Of a stretch of DNA of 64,000 nucleotides, positions 13,180 to 25,984 are shown in pieces; position 1 is the stretch's first letter; each line of letters opens with the position of its first letter. The stretch lies in contig CAJJDO010000048.1 of the NCBI GenBank assembly GCA_905183005.1, forward strand, positions 231,498 through 295,497, read 5' to 3'. The position numbers were made by a program, and so were the translations under genes. A model generated the notes under the pieces. The model was not told where the DNA came from, made no database searches, and was given only the letters and a program-made list of their open reading frames with translations. This DNA is from Paramecium pentaurelia. Lineage: Eukaryota > Ciliophora > Oligohymenophorea > Peniculida > Parameciidae.

Positions 13180-14326
13180 TCATTGTTTATACCTACTGAT
13201 ATAATTGGAAATCAATCTTGAATTTATCATACTATCTTTAGAAGAAGATCTATCTCTTTATTTAATTTCTTAGTTCATTTGATATAATTAATTTTCAAGA
13301 TTCTATATAACTATCTTATACTCTGCTACTTATTCAGATAATAAAGATGCTTGAGCTTATATATCATCTTAATAACTATAAATAATTAATAAAAAAAGAA
13401 TACTTTTAAGTTAATTATTAAATTTGATTTTATAGCTACATGTTTTCATTATGTAATTTTTATGTTTCTGATTTTTATTTTTCATATTCCATTTTTAATA
13501 AATGTAATTCTTCTTCTTTTTATTCAATTTATGATTCACAGTCTTATGTTAATTCATTAGTTTATATAAGATATTTTTCTTATATTTCTTATAATTTGAT
13601 TTAGAAATTGAGTTCCTATTAAGATAATTATTCAGATAGTTAATTATTTTATTATTTAATATTTTACATTTGAGAATGTATTTCTTATAAATATTTTTGA
13701 TTACCAATATCATCTGTTAATTTAGCTATCAATTCTTGTTATTTAATTGAGTATTTATCTTATTTATCTTTATATTCAACAAATTAATTATGTAAGGATT
13801 GAAATGATTATTATAATTCATTATTAGCTACAAGTAATTATTCAACTTAATATTTATATTATTAACATTCCATTTATAATTATTATTTTTCTTTTTGACT
13901 TTCAATAAATTTAACTTCTAATTATTACAATAGACTAATTTCTTTTTCATTACTTTTAGCAGATTCAAGTCTAGCAAGTAAATCCTTTTTTTCATTAAGC
14001 AATTTAGTAATTGTGCCTTATTATTATGTAAGTAAATTTTAATATTGTTCAAATTTCATCTCATAATAATATTTATCTGCATAAGCTTATGATAATTTTT
14101 CTATTTCACTTTCTTCATTTGTCATAGAATTTCTTAATTCTGTTGATTAATTATCTGGAAACATATCTTAAAGATTATTAATTGATTGAGTCTTTTCAAA
14201 AGTTTATGCTACATATTAAATATCAAGTTGCTATTATGTTAATAATTCTATTACCACTCTTTTGCTAGGTTGTTTAGATTAAACTGAACTTTAATTCACA
14301 TAGGCACTAGTTTTGTCAGCTAACAT
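13180..14326 (-). CDS. Coiled-coil protein, about 370 aa
   Basis: Starts MLADKTSAYVNQSS and reads as almost continuous heptad-rich coiled coil (Q/E/K/L) to the C-terminus RLISNYISRYKQ. Low-complexity serine/glutamine N-terminus; no signal peptide, membrane segment or catalytic motif. A 28-nt intron at about 13401-13428 (GTATTC...TATAG) restores the frame before the last exon, and the stop is TGA at 13180. Divergent with the MORN gene (69 bp between the two starts), so the two probably share a promoter region. Likely structural, but function cannot be inferred further. Confidence 0.8.
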
Positions 14327-14394
14327 AATCGTTATATTTTATTAAAATAAATTGTTCAAAATTAAAGAAATGCCAAATATAATTATATATTTAA

Positions 14395-15419
14395 ATGGGT
14401 TCTCAATGTTCTCAATGTAATTGTGATAAGAGAACATTTGAAATATAAGTAACATAATTATTAATTAGGAATGTGTATCAATTCAAACTACTAGTTCTAA
14501 AACACAAAAGACATGGATGATAAAAAATAAAATGGCAACTGTTATCTAAAAATATTGGAGAGGTTATATTGTTAGACGTAAGGTTGATGATCAAAAAATA
14601 CTTTATGCTTTTGAAACTGAAACTGTTGAAAGTGGTATTACTATAAATCATGATGATTAAACTAGAATTGAAAAACCTACTTATACGTATTCTATTTCAA
14701 TATTTAGATTCCCTGGAGGAGCTACTTATACAGGTGAATGGAGAGGAAATTCAAGGGATGGATATGGAATCCAAATTTGGTCAGATGGTGCTAAATATGA
14801 GGGTGAATGGAAACATAATAAAGCTCATGGAAGAGGTAAATTTACTCATATTAATGGGGATATTTATGAAGGAGAATGGGAAAATGATATGTCTAATGGA
14901 TATGGAGTCTATAAACATATTGATGGTCCAAAATATGAGGGAGAATGGTTTAATGATAAGTAACATGGATATGGTATTGAATTATGGCCTGATGGCTCTT
15001 AATATGAAGGATATTATTAGAATTCTTTAAAGCATGGTAAAGGTAAGTATTAATGGAGCAATGGTTAAAAATATGAAGGAGATTGGGTTGAAAATAAAAT
15101 ATCAGGAAGGGGAATTTTAATTTGGACAGATGGAAGAAAATATGAAGGAGATTTCTATCTTGGTAATATGAATGGTAGAGGTATATATATTTGGCCAGAT
15201 GGAAGAAGATATGAAGGATAATATCTAAATGATAAAAAACATGTATCTTTTTTAATATATATAAAGGGTTATGGTATTTATGATTGGGGTGATGGTAGAA
15301 GATATGAAGGAGAATGGGAGAATGGTAAGTAACATGGTAAAGGATGTTTTTATATGAATAAGAAAGGAAAATATGGACTATGGTGTAAAGGTAAACGGAT
15401 AGCATGGGATGATTAATGA
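14395..15419 (+). CDS. MORN-repeat protein with N-terminal IQ motif
   Basis: Begins with a cysteine-rich MGSQCSQCNCD stretch; the glycine-2/cysteine context could allow lipid attachment, but that is inference. An IQ-type calmodulin-binding motif (VIQKYWRGYIVRRK) lies at about residues 45-60. Nine MORN units follow (YTGEW, YEGEW, YEGYY, YEGDW, YEGDF, YEGQY types with the GYG or GRG partners). MORN arrays usually mediate membrane or cytoskeleton association in protist cortex and cilia. Introns: 20 nt after codon 18 (about 14449-14468) and 24 nt at 15243-15266, the latter ending AAG. Stop TGA at 15417. The long antisense ORFs here are shadows of the repeats. Confidence 0.92.
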
Positions 15420-15481
15420 TAGAAAGTATTACTAATAATTATATTACACTGGTTTTGTATTAAAATAACATTTTTTGATTC

Positions 15482-18400
15482 TCATTACCATATAGTCTTT
15501 AAGACTTATTCTGTTAGATATTTCATGCATAATGTATCAACTTCTTTTGAATTTTATCTTAATCCTTATAGAATTTAGATTATTAATTTAATTTTTTCTT
15601 TTTCTTTATCAAAATTCTAATAATTAATTTATATTTTACTTGATCTTATTTTTATATTTATTATTATAATGTTTTAAGAATAGGTTCAAATGTTTTTAAT
15701 AAGATATCTTAAAATGGTGTTAATTCAAGAGGATTTCTTTTAATGATTTTTTCAATAATTCTTAATCTAGGTATTCTAGTTTCTTCATATTTATCTTCAG
15801 CTATTGTATAATTAAGATAATAATTACCAAATTTTTCAAATACTTCTATTAAGATTGATTTCAATTCTAGATTTTATAAATCTAAGAATGATTCTAATAA
15901 ATCAAATGATAATGATCTTAAATCTTTAGCATCATCTCTTTTTTCAACAAAATTACCAAAATTTAATTCTTTTTCTTCATATCTTCTTAAACAAAAAGTT
16001 AAATATTAAGTTAAATTATTTAATTTAATATATTATATATTTTATGTAAGTGCTTTAATAATTCCTGTAAGAATTTGAATATCTTTTTCATTTTAAAGCA
16101 TTTCTAATAAGATTTAGGCTTTATTGGTCCATTAATGTGTATATTTCAAACTTTAAATACAAGAATATTTAACAGTTTAAGATCCACTTTTAATACTATC
16201 AAATAAAAGTTATTCAAGTGATTTATAATTTTATTTAAATAAACCACCTAATATATCACCACATATTGTTGAAATAATCTTATCTTTTCCATTAACCTAA
16301 TTCAAAATATATTGAGCAATTTCTATTGGATTATTTATTAAATTTATTTCTGTAAATTCCTTTAATGCTTGATAAAATTAATATTAATTAGGATATTAAT
16401 CAATCAACTTTTTTATTTATTAAAAATCACAAACAGCTGAGCCAATTACAAATGCAGCTAAATCAGAATCTTGATTATCTTTAATTAATTAACATAAAAT
16501 ATTAATAGATTATTAATCTTTTTGAAATTTATGTAAAAATCTTAAAGTTGATAATTTTAATTATCTATTAGTTGATATTGAAGAATATAAAGAACTTAAT
16601 GAACCAGGGATATTTTTTAATATTGAACAATAAATTTATCCAGCAGGATATAATTCTTCTTTTCCTAATTATTTAGTAATTTCTTATTCAATTATTTTTT
16701 ATTCATTAACCAAATTAAAAAAGTCTTCAATTTCAGGTTTTATTTTTGTTTGTTACAAACCAATTTTAACAGTCTCTCTTACAAGTTATTCAGGTAATTT
16801 AATACCAGTAACTTTTATTAATGTTTATAGTGTTTAAATTTATAAATCATAATTTTCTGTTGTAATTTATTTGAATTTACTTAATATATCAATAGCAAGA
16901 TTTTAATCAACTTTATTATTCTATATTAAATGAATTAATGCTATAAATATTTAAGCTTTGTCATTTTTCTATAGTTGATTAGCTATATTTGAAATTAATG
17001 GTTTAGGATCATTGAGATTTTTGAAATATTGTACTAGTAACATAATATGAATTGTTAAGGATTCAATCTATAATCTAAGTTAAGCTGTTTGAGCTAATTA
17101 TTCAATTTCTGTTTTTGTAAATAGTGATTCAAAATGTTTAAATAATCCAGTAGCAAGTGATAATAAACTTTATTTAACTTCTTAATCTAAAGTATCAATC
17201 TATATTTTAATAATTAAAATTTATTTAATTTTTATCAATGATTCTTAAAATAATTATTCTTAATAATTCTATTTTAATACACCAATTAATATATCCATAG
17301 TATTATATCCTTCAACTTGAATTCTGATATATTTTTAATTTACTGCTTCAATTAGTATTTAAACCATTTACTATAAAATTGGTACTTAAAATGAAACTGG
17401 TTCTGTAATCTTAAGTATAGATTTCATAGTTAAAATAGAGGCAAGCTAATTTAATAATTATATAAATACTTTTTATTCATTAGAATAATTAATAGAAGAA
17501 CCAATAATTGATTAATGAATAATTTCAACTATTTTTAAGTAACATGAATGTGATGTTTATATATAAGAGTTAAAATATTATCCAATAGCTAATAATAATT
17601 TAGTTGATTCTGATTTTAAAGATTATTATTCTTAAGAATCATTAAAAATTAATTAGATTTTTTCTAAAAGTTATTCTACCAATTCAATTAATGAAATAGA
17701 AGGTGGAATTGATCTTTACTTTATTAATGTTAATTATTAAATTTCATCAGTAGAATTTAGATCTTCATTTATTATTGCTGATGCTTATACTAAATTAATT
17801 AAAAATTAAACAATAGATAATTTGATTTCTGCATTTTTTTCATTCATTCTTTTCATAATAATTTGATTTGGACCAAATAGAGCTGATAATATTAATTTAT
17901 ATAATTATGGTTGAATCTTTAATAACTCTTAGAATGTATATAATGTACATCTTCTTACTCTCCAAGTTGAATCAGTTGCTAATGAATTTATTATACAAAT
18001 CTACTTTCATCAAAATAATAATCATCATCATATGGATTTTCTTCAACAGTTGCTACTCCTAATGGATCAAAATCAATTAAAGGTGTAATTTATTCAATCA
18101 ATTAAAAATCAAATGCACGAGCATAATTATTTTAAATTAAATAATTTAATGTAAGTAATTAAATTTCTAATATCTCAGCATATTAATTAACATTATCTAA
18201 ATCTATTTTATTTTATTCATTCTATATCTAAAAATATCTCTCAAATATTTATTCAACTAAAACTTTATCAAAATATTTTCCAGAATTCTTAGCCAAATGA
18301 TTTAAACTTTAATTTAAATACAATTATTTTGCAAAACTCTATTAATCAAATTTTAATTCTTTAACAAGTGGTAATATTCCTATATTTATTTTTATCTTAT

Positions 18401-19151
18401 TATACTTTATTAAATTAAATCATTAAGACTTTATTAACTAAGGGATAATCCTAAATATCCTAAACACACACATGAATTTTTTCTTATTGATAATTCATTT
18501 GAATTTATTATATTATCTAATAATAAATCACTAAAGTCTTTCTAATATAATTTAGGCCATCTTGACATTATTAAACTTAAAATCTTTAAAAGTTCAGCCT
18601 ATATTTCAATATTTTATTAAATCTCTTAATGGACTATTTAATTAGAAACCTATAATTTCTTAATTGCTTCTTTTAATTCTCTCAATTCTAATTATTCTTA
18701 ATATGTAATTTACTTTTAATAATTTCTTCTTAAATTTCATTTAAACATTAGACTATACTAGGAATCTTTTCAACTATTTCTAAAAGACAAATATGATAAT
18801 TCTCTCTTGTATCATTCATACTTTAGGTTGAAGACTTCAATAATTCCTTTGTAATATATTAAACTTCTTAAGATCTCATTAATGGAGATAATCTTTAAAA
18901 TTATCTAATTGCATTTCCTAAATTAAAATATTTATAATATTACCTTAAATCTCTCTATATTGAGATGATAAATGCTAATAAAATACTTTATAACATTCAT
19001 TAATAATTTTTTGATTCTTTTCATTCTATTCTGGTTTTCCATAATAAATTGTCAATTCATTAGTGATTTCTTCTGCTCTCATATATTGTATATCAGGATC
19101 TGGATTTTATAATGCCTCATTAATAAGAGTCTCAATTTTTTTTTAATCCAT
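15482..19151 (-). CDS. CAND1: Cullin-associated NEDD8-dissociated protein CAND1 (TIP120)
   Basis: Large HEAT-repeat protein of about 1,200 aa, the usual CAND1 size. In the family it exchanges substrate receptors on cullin-RING ubiquitin ligases by binding un-neddylated cullin. Recognisable parts: HEAT helices throughout; the acidic loop DDDYYFDE followed by TDSTWRVRRCTLYTF, which matches the CAND1 hallmark (acidic segment, then SWKVRRAA); a C-terminal TIP120 segment with RIPRLRIIEKIIK, LKTFEPILKTL and a final helix ending VLKTIWQ. Start MDQKKIETLINEALQNPDPD. Introns of 23-26 nt are required, e.g. after the first about 70 codons and near 18004-18029 and 15633-15655. Divided from the MORN gene by about 60 bp, convergent. 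Confidence 0.85.
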
Positions 19152-19529
19152 TAAATTATTTTATATAAGAAATTTCTACTTTAGAAATATTAATTGATAA
19201 AATATATAATACAAACAATTTACAACCAAAATAAGATATGATATAATTAAGTAATAAATTACATATATCAATTTAAGCAAATTTATATTAATTTTTTGAT
19301 TGTTTTTCTAATAATTATATACTTTTATACAATTTGAGTATTATTTTTATATTCCATATATATTGATTTATGTAATGACTAAATTAAAAATCACCATAAT
19401 CCTTTAAACATCATTTAATTTTTATACTTATTATAAATATAATTTAAATATCAGTTTTTATCACATTATATTTAACTTATTATTTATTAAAATAAAAAAA
19501 AAATCATATACTTATTATTTATTATTTAA
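19152..19529. other. Intergenic spacer
   Basis: About 380 bp of very AT-rich sequence between two divergent genes, with no frame that reads as protein on either strand. It presumably holds both promoters; no specific motif is identifiable. Confidence 0.6.
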
Positions 19530-20481
19530 ATGTTTGCAAATAAGGATTGTTTTGAGGTTTATGAAAAAACATAAGAAGTTAGATAAGCATTTTCTGAATT
19601 TAAATAAAATGTTATTATTTAACTTGGAAAACTTGAATGTTAAATTGAAACAATTATTTTTGAACAATTTGAGCAATCTTAACCAAATCAAATTGATTAA
19701 ATTTATGATAATAAAATTGATAATGATAACTCTTAATATATTGATGATGAAACTTAAGAATTAGTTTCAATTTGGAATAAAGCAAATGCTTAATAAAATG
19801 AAGAGTAAATTCCAAAGTATAATGATCAATTAGTAACAAGAATTAAAAAAACATTTACATTATGGGAATAATAAATTAAAGAACTTTTATAAATTGATCT
19901 TTAAATTATTCCAAGATATTCAAGTTTAAAATATAGATTTGATAATAATGCAAAATTTCCAAGTATAAAAATTAATGAAGAACGTATTATTGAATAAACT
20001 CAAACTTAAACTCATTATTGTTTTGCACTTGTTGAATAAAGATTGAATTAAATAGAGACTAGTTCTATATAATTTAAATTCCCAAAATTTGTAGGAGATA
20101 TTGGAGTTGGAATTTGTGATAAATAAATCTTAATATCTAAAGATTTTAGACCTTTTTTAAATGCATTAAATAATGGAGCTTTTGTTTGCTTTTAAGATTC
20201 ATGTAAAATTAAACATTATAAAAAGATGTAATTAATACAGAATAAGAAGAATTAAATTGGAAAACTAAAGGTTTTAGATTTTTTGAGAATGAAGTTATAG
20301 AAGTTACCTATGAACCCTCTCTTAAAAGAGTCATTTGGAAAAAAGTTTTAGTAAATAATTATCAAATAATTAGAAACCTAATGAAGGATACTCGGTAGTT
20401 TTACAAAATGATAATAGAGAATTATATTTTTGCTGTATTGTTAAAACATAAGGAGCAAAAGTAGAAATAATAACAGAATGA
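19530..20481 (+). CDS. SPRY-like domain protein with helical N-terminus
   Basis: Starts MFANKDCFEVYEKTQEVRQ and has an acidic helical N-terminal half. The C-terminal half looks like a B30.2/SPRY-type beta sandwich: FVGDIGVGICDKQILIS, GAFVCFQDS, GFRFFENEVIEVTYEPSLK and ELYFCCIVKTQGAKVEI. The GVGI and VxxxYxPxxxxxxW patterns are typical of SPRY domains; these mediate protein binding. Two introns of 23 nt each are required: about 20203-20225 (ends AAG) and about 20351-20373. Stop TGA at 20479. The short same-strand and antisense ORFs inside are shadows. Domain call moderate; partner unknown. Confidence 0.72.
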
Positions 20482-20632
20482 ATAATCCTAATTATTTTTG
20501 TAAACATCAATATATATAAAATATACTCATACTTAAATACTATATTTCTATAAAATAATTATTTAATTAAAAAGCTTTTGGAATATATTTGATGTGTTAA
20601 ATTAAAATAAATTTTATTTAGAATTAATTATA

Positions 20633-21133
20633 ATGAGATCATAAAGTCCTTTACTATCACCTTAAAATTATAAGTTGACTTCTAATTTATTAACTCCAAC
20701 TTAGAAAAGACATATTTCACAATTATCAACTGGATTTAATAAAACAAGTACACCTTAAACTGAATTTGTACACAAAAAAAAAAGAGAATTCTAACTTTAA
20801 ATTCCATAAATTGTCTCTGAAAAATAAAGATAATTTTAAACTGTTAATAACTATTATCACCCTAATACTAGTAATCATTTAAAGCCTTCTGAAAGTCCTT
20901 CAAAAATTTTATTCAAAACAGGATATGAATAATAAGAAGAAATTAAAAGATTGAACTAGGAAAATTTAAATTTAAAAGAGATTATAAAAAAATAAGAAGA
21001 TAAATTACATGAATTAGGAAATATCTTAGAATAAAATCAATAGCTTAAAGATTAATTAGAAAAATTATAAAAAGAAAATGATAAACTTTTATAAAAAAAT
21101 GAAAAGGATAATTAAAATTAAGACAATATATGA
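20633..21133 (+). CDS. Small coiled-coil protein, 166 aa
   Basis: Uninterrupted 167-codon frame from MRSQSPLLSPQNYK to TGA at 21131. The N-terminal 95 residues are S/T/P/K-rich and probably disordered; the C-terminal 70 form a clear coiled coil (repeated E-x-L-K/Q heptads). No known domain. Converges with the next gene on the opposite strand (166 bp gap). Confidence 0.8.
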
Positions 21134-21299
21134 CTATAATTGAATTAGATTTTTTTATATTAAAATGACTGATAACAATATGAATGAATATACATTCTAA
21201 TTGATTATTAAATCAGTTTCATATTTCTTTAAAGAATATTTTAAATTTAATAATATTAAAATATACATAATCAAAATTATTTTTACTTGTTTATAATTT

Positions 21300-22238
21300 T
21301 CAGGTAAATTATATATTTTTTACTAAAATTTTAACTTCTTTTTAATATATTTAAGAGATATTTTCATCTATTGTTTTAATTAGTTGTATAAATGTATTAT
21401 TTTTACTCATTAATTAATCTATCTCAATCTATTTTTATAAAACAATATCATTAAGCTTTTTATTTTCTTCCTGCATTTTTATTCTTTATTCTTTTTCTTT
21501 TTATAAATCTTACTAGCATTTAGATAATTCTTCTTAAATTTTTTATTGTTATTCTTTTTCATTTTATAAATCTTACTAGCATTTAGATAATTCTTCTTAA
21601 CATTTTTATTTTTATTCTTTTTCTAACTTAAAAGCATTCTAGGATTTTGTTACATCTTATTTAATTTTTATTTGAAAACAATCTCCTTCATTCAATTTTT
21701 TCTCTAATTCTTATTTTGGCTCTTATTTATTTATACTAGATAACTAGGTTTTTAAAAATTTTCCTCTCTCAGTAGGTGTTTATAAATTATCACTTACATT
21801 CATAATTTAATTCTTTAAATCTTCAGTTTTCTTAATCGGTGAGACATTTGGTTTAAGTAATTTTAATTAATTAGCTAATAATTATTTTTTGATAGAATTA
21901 GGACAATATGAATTTTTTTAAATAAGATTTTCACACTATTAATCTTTTGCATGAAAATTTTTATCAGTATGTTCAGTCTTTAAATAATTTTTTGGATCTA
22001 TTGATTCCTATATTTATTTTTTCTATTAGAAGACAACATCTTTAACATTTTTTTTTGCTTAATCATCTATTCTTAAATTTACTGTTTTAACAGTATTTAT
22101 AGATATTGAAGATCTTCTTGAATTTATAGTTATTTAAACTAAATAGTATATTATATTACCATCATATTAAGATTATCGAGAGAAATCATTATTTATTATT
22201 CTTAAATATTATTGGCTTTGAGTTAGATAAGGTTTCAT
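21300..22238 (-). CDS. Coiled-coil protein with a 21-residue tandem duplication
   Basis: Starts MKPYLTQSQQYLRI; a 21-nt intron after about 30 codons restores the frame. The N-terminal half is S/T/K-rich, the C-terminal half coiled coil. Two consecutive copies of a unit containing EELSKCQQDLQ come from a 63-bp tandem repeat (units starting near 21511 and 21574). The unit keeps the heptad phase, so the duplication simply lengthens the coil by three turns of heptads. Same general architecture (disordered N, coiled C) as the neighbour at 20633. No function inferred. Confidence 0.8.
21480..21605 (-). repeat. 63-bp tandem duplication inside a coding region
   Basis: Two consecutive 63-bp units (the motif starting tactagcatt occurs at 21511 and its copy at 21574), nearly identical, encoding 21 residues each. 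In frame. Confidence 0.85.
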
Positions 22239-22413
22239 GATTTTTAGAATAGAATTTATTGTTTATTGATTAAATTTATGAAATATTTCAATGATATTGC
22301 ATTAACATATATTATCTAAAAATTATATAATATATATTATTAAGAATATATATTATATAATTTTAATGAGTATATAAAAAGTAAATATATTTGGAAATTT
22401 AAATAAATATGAA

Positions 22414-23254
22414 TCATTTTTAGATATTGATTTTCTTTCTCTATTTATCTTAATAAGTTATTTGAAATGGAATATTTAGACAATCTTCACAAGAACATTA
22501 ATCTCCACAGACTTGTCCTCTTTTGTAACATTCACAATATTTTTTTTAACACCCAGTAGATTTACATTTACATCCATAACTAATTTATAAAGATAATAAT
22601 TCATTTGCAGGAACATTTTTATCTCTATGACATTTTTAAAAAATATGATTAATTGCTGCTTTTCTGTCTTTTGAAAATAATTCACAATTTTTGCAATTCT
22701 TACATTAACATTCATCCAAGCACATTCTACCACTATGAAAACATGAACAATATCTTTTAAGACAACTACTTTAAGAACAATTACATGGTTATATATCTGT
22801 AGCTTTTTAGAAATTGTTTTCTTTTTTTATTTTTATCTATTTTTTTGGTTGTTATTATTGTAATATTTTGTTTAAGCTAATTTAACTAGTTTAATTTTAG
22901 ATTTATGGTTGTTCTATTTCTTGATCATTTTCAATTTTGATAGGGATTTGAGAATAATATTATGATGGTTTTTGTACTTTATTAGAAATATGTGATAGAT
23001 AAGAAAAAAATGGGTCATCTGGCATAATTGGATGATAAACAAACTAAGATTTATAATAATCATTTGTATGTTACTATTAAATGTTTGGCATAAGGAAACT
23101 AATTTTATTTTCTTTTATATTACGTATTTGGTTATATAAAGAAGACAGGGCAATATTTGATATTATTTTCTTAAGGAATATGTGGCTAATTTGTTGTTAA
23201 TTATTGCTATTATTAGAGTTCTTGATTATTTTAAGCAGAAAATTACTTATTCAT
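22414..23254 (-). CDS. CXC/CRC-domain DNA-binding protein (LIN54/tesmin/TSO1 type)
   Basis: Transcription-factor-like protein with two cysteine-rich CXC motifs. First: CNCSQSSCLKRYCSCF...GRMCLDECQCKNCKNCE; then the conserved linker helix with DRKAAINHIFQKC; second: GCKCKSTGCQKKYCECYKRGQVCGDQCSCEDC. In LIN54 this tandem domain binds CHR elements through the tyrosines after the cysteine clusters, which are present here as RYC and KYC. The N-terminal half is Q/N/P-rich and disordered. One 25-nt intron near 23108-23132. Start MNKQFSAQNNQE; stop TGA at 22414. Possibly a cell-cycle or meiosis regulator as in other eukaryotes; target genes unknown. Confidence 0.9.
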
Positions 23255-23365
23255 TACAGAAAATATTAAATATAATGATTATAAATGAATAAATTTTTGT
23301 ATAATAGAGATTAAAAACAACACAAAATTTGATTTGATATATGTATCTTAATAAAATATTTTATA

Positions 23366-24391
23366 TCAATCTCTGTCGAATAGTCTATCCAAAAAGCTCT
23401 TTGGTTTCTATTGTTATTATTGTTATGGTTGTTTTTGTTATGGTTATGGTTATTGGGTTTATGGTTTGGTCTAAAATTATAAAAATATTATATTACTTAA
23501 GCTTAAGGAGGTAATCTTGGTGAAACAGTTTAAGCTAAAGGTAATGATCCGGGAGCATAAACAGGTGGACGAACAGTTTAGACTGGGATTGATTGAACCA
23601 ATGGTTATTAAACGACTGGTTATTAAACAACTTAGACAGGTTGTTAAACAACTTAGACTGGTTATTAAACAACTTAGACTGGTTGTTAAACAACTTAGAC
23701 GGGTTGTTAAACTACTGGCTAAGCTACAACTTATTAGACTTATTAGACTTGTTAATGAACAACTTATCTTTCGACTGGATAATATTCAACTCTTTCTTAA
23801 TATCTATCAACTGGGACGTATTCTAATATAGATATATTTATTAATACCTGTATATTTTTCTTAGAATACTTATGGAACATATTCTGTTTAGTATTCCACT
23901 GCATAATAATCAGTCACATATCTTTCTTTTGGAACTTGAATTTTTTATCTTACTTCCTCATATTCTAAAACAGTCTTTTCGTATGGGACATATTCAATTC
24001 TACTTTCTCCTTTGATTGGTTATGCTGCAACAACTGGTTATGCAACAACTGGTTGAGCAACAACAGATTATGTTACGACTGGTTGTTAAACAACTTGTTG
24101 AGTATAGACTGGTTGTTAAACAACTGGTTGAGTATAGACTGGTTGTTAAACAACAGGAGGAGCATAGACAGGTTGTTAGACAACTTATGGGGCATATACT
24201 GGCTATGCTACAACAGATGGTTAATAAAGAGGTTGAGAATATCTCAATGGTGATGAAGTGAGAGGTGGACCATAAGTCATAGGAGCTGGAGCATATTAAG
24301 GAGCAAATCCAGGTTAGAATTAAGTTGGTTAGTATGGTGCACCTTATTATGGAGCTTAAGGTGGATGATGTGAATTGGGTACGTTGCTCAT
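23366..24391 (-). CDS. Alveolin-like repeat protein (VP-rich core between QQPV repeats)
   Basis: N-terminus MSNVPNSHHPPQAPQQ is P/Q-rich. A run of Q(Q/P)PVYxxPVV-type repeats follows (24030-24220), then a charged core rich in valine-proline and tyrosine: RIEYVPYEKTVLEYEEVRQK, IQVPKERYVTDYYAVEYQ, TEYVP and EYVPVDRYQERVEYYPVERQ. After it comes a second array of QPVQVVQ units (23590-23720). The tail is Q/P-rich and ends PKSFLDRLFDRD. Alternating EYVP/PxER blocks are what alveolins of the sub-membrane cortical network look like, so a cortical (alveolar/epiplasm) scaffold is the best guess. Introns: 23823-23847 and a 26-nt one near 23466-23491. Long ORFs on the opposite strand are repeat shadows. 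Confidence 0.75.
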
Positions 24392-24489
24392 TATTATGAT
24401 AAATAAATTTATTTAGAGATTAAAAAAGATATCATTTTAAGAATCACAAAAATAGCGTCACTTTTTATTTAATTAATAAAAAATATCAA

Positions 24490-25984
24490 TCAAAGAGACA
24501 TCATTTCTTTAATATATTGTCCAAACTTAGTCTTCTATCCTTTAACTAATTCAACTTTTAATATGAAATCTCCTATTTTTATTTCTGAATTATTTTTCAA
24601 TAAAATTTAATTTGATTCCTTTTTCTTTTCTGATTATTCAACTGTTGAAAGACTGACCCAAGTACCATTGGCTGAATCTCTATCTTAAAATCCATCTGAA
24701 ATCACCCAAGATTGATATCTAACAATATTATATAGAAACCTTTTTTTACAAAGCTGAATATTTAATTCTGCATTATTTTCTAGAAATAGTATTTGAATTG
24801 ATCTTTATTGTATTATCAGCTCCTCTTCCTATACAGAATTCTTCTGTATCTAAATTAGATCTTCCAATAAGAATATTATGTTATTTATTAGATTCAACTC
24901 CTTAACCAGAAAATTTAATTGCTAAAATTGGAACTTTATATTCTTTTAACTTATTATAAAGTTCTTTAAATCCTATATTAGTTACTTCCTCTTCTAATTA
25001 TTAAAATTCTTATTATTTAGATTTATCTCCAAAATGAATTTCATGTTTTTAAGATAATTTCAAACAAGATAAACTTTTTAATGTTCTATAAAATTCTTAA
25101 TCAATATCCTTTGAATTTAATTTATAATTTTCATTTAATACAATGCTAAAATAAGTATCACTGCCTATACTAAATTTATTATCATAAGATAAAACATATG
25201 GTTCTTATCTGAATACTCTCAGATAAGTTCCACATATACTACCTAAATCTTATACATATACATTCTTTGGTTCTCTAATATATAATTTAAAATAAAAATA
25301 CTCTAAAAATTAACTTATTTTATGTTTGACCAAGGTTGGTAAATTAATATATTTTAGAACCAATTGATATTTTCTTTATAGAATTTAATCTTTTCTAAAG
25401 TAATCTTTGCAAACTATTTTACAATGAATTCTTGAAATTACACGATCTTCTGGTAATACTAATCAAAATGTTATTTCAATTCTACTTATATCATTCGGAA
25501 TAAGATCTTGATTTTAGTTTCTATGAGATCTTCCTATTAGAATATCCTTTGAGTTTGTATTTTTTAGAGAGCCAATCAGTCTATAAAAATCCTTATTATA
25601 ATTACCCAAATTCGTTAATAAAATATTAATTATTAACACTCATATTTCTTTAGGAAGTAACTTTGATGTATGGTTATTGTTAATCCAAATGATCATTTTA
25701 AATAGGCTCTGTACACTTTTAAAGATATTTTTAAAGATTTTAATATTTTTCCCTACATTTCTTTCAATATATTACCTAGGTGAATGTCTTTCTCTTCTAT
25801 GAGATTATCTCCACTCTCCTATGATATCATCTTCTTCATCTAAATAATCTACTCTATTTAATCCTGGAACATCTATATAAAAATATTAATCAAATCCTAA
25901 TGCATAAAACTATATTCCAAATATGCTAAGTTGAAGATCTAATCCATTTAAATTTTCATTGTTGTTTGTATTATCATTATTCAT
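24490..25984 (-). CDS. Protein with two FHA-like domains
   Basis: Starts MNNDNTNNNENLNGLDL. Two forkhead-associated domains are visible. FHA1: ILIGRSHRNQ, IPNDISR..., VISRIHCKI, VYVQDLGSICGTYLRV, then FSIGSDTYFSI. FHA2: NILIGRSNLD and FCIGRGADNTIKI, then WVISDGFQDRDSANGTWVSL and EIKIGDFILKVELV. The GR-x-(8)-SRxH and D-x-(2)-S-x-NGT patterns are the phosphothreonine-binding features. An acidic tract (DEEDD) and an RRERHSPR stretch lie near the N-terminus. Several small introns are needed. FHA proteins bind phosphothreonine in signalling or DNA-damage responses; no kinase or other catalytic domain is attached here. Exact exon boundaries are not traced. Confidence 0.78.

Noticed and set aside
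23517..24261. Plus-strand repeat ORFs rich in VKQL or WLLNNLD
   Set aside because: Antisense frames of the QQPV repeats of the alveolin-like gene, which reads through the whole region on the minus strand.
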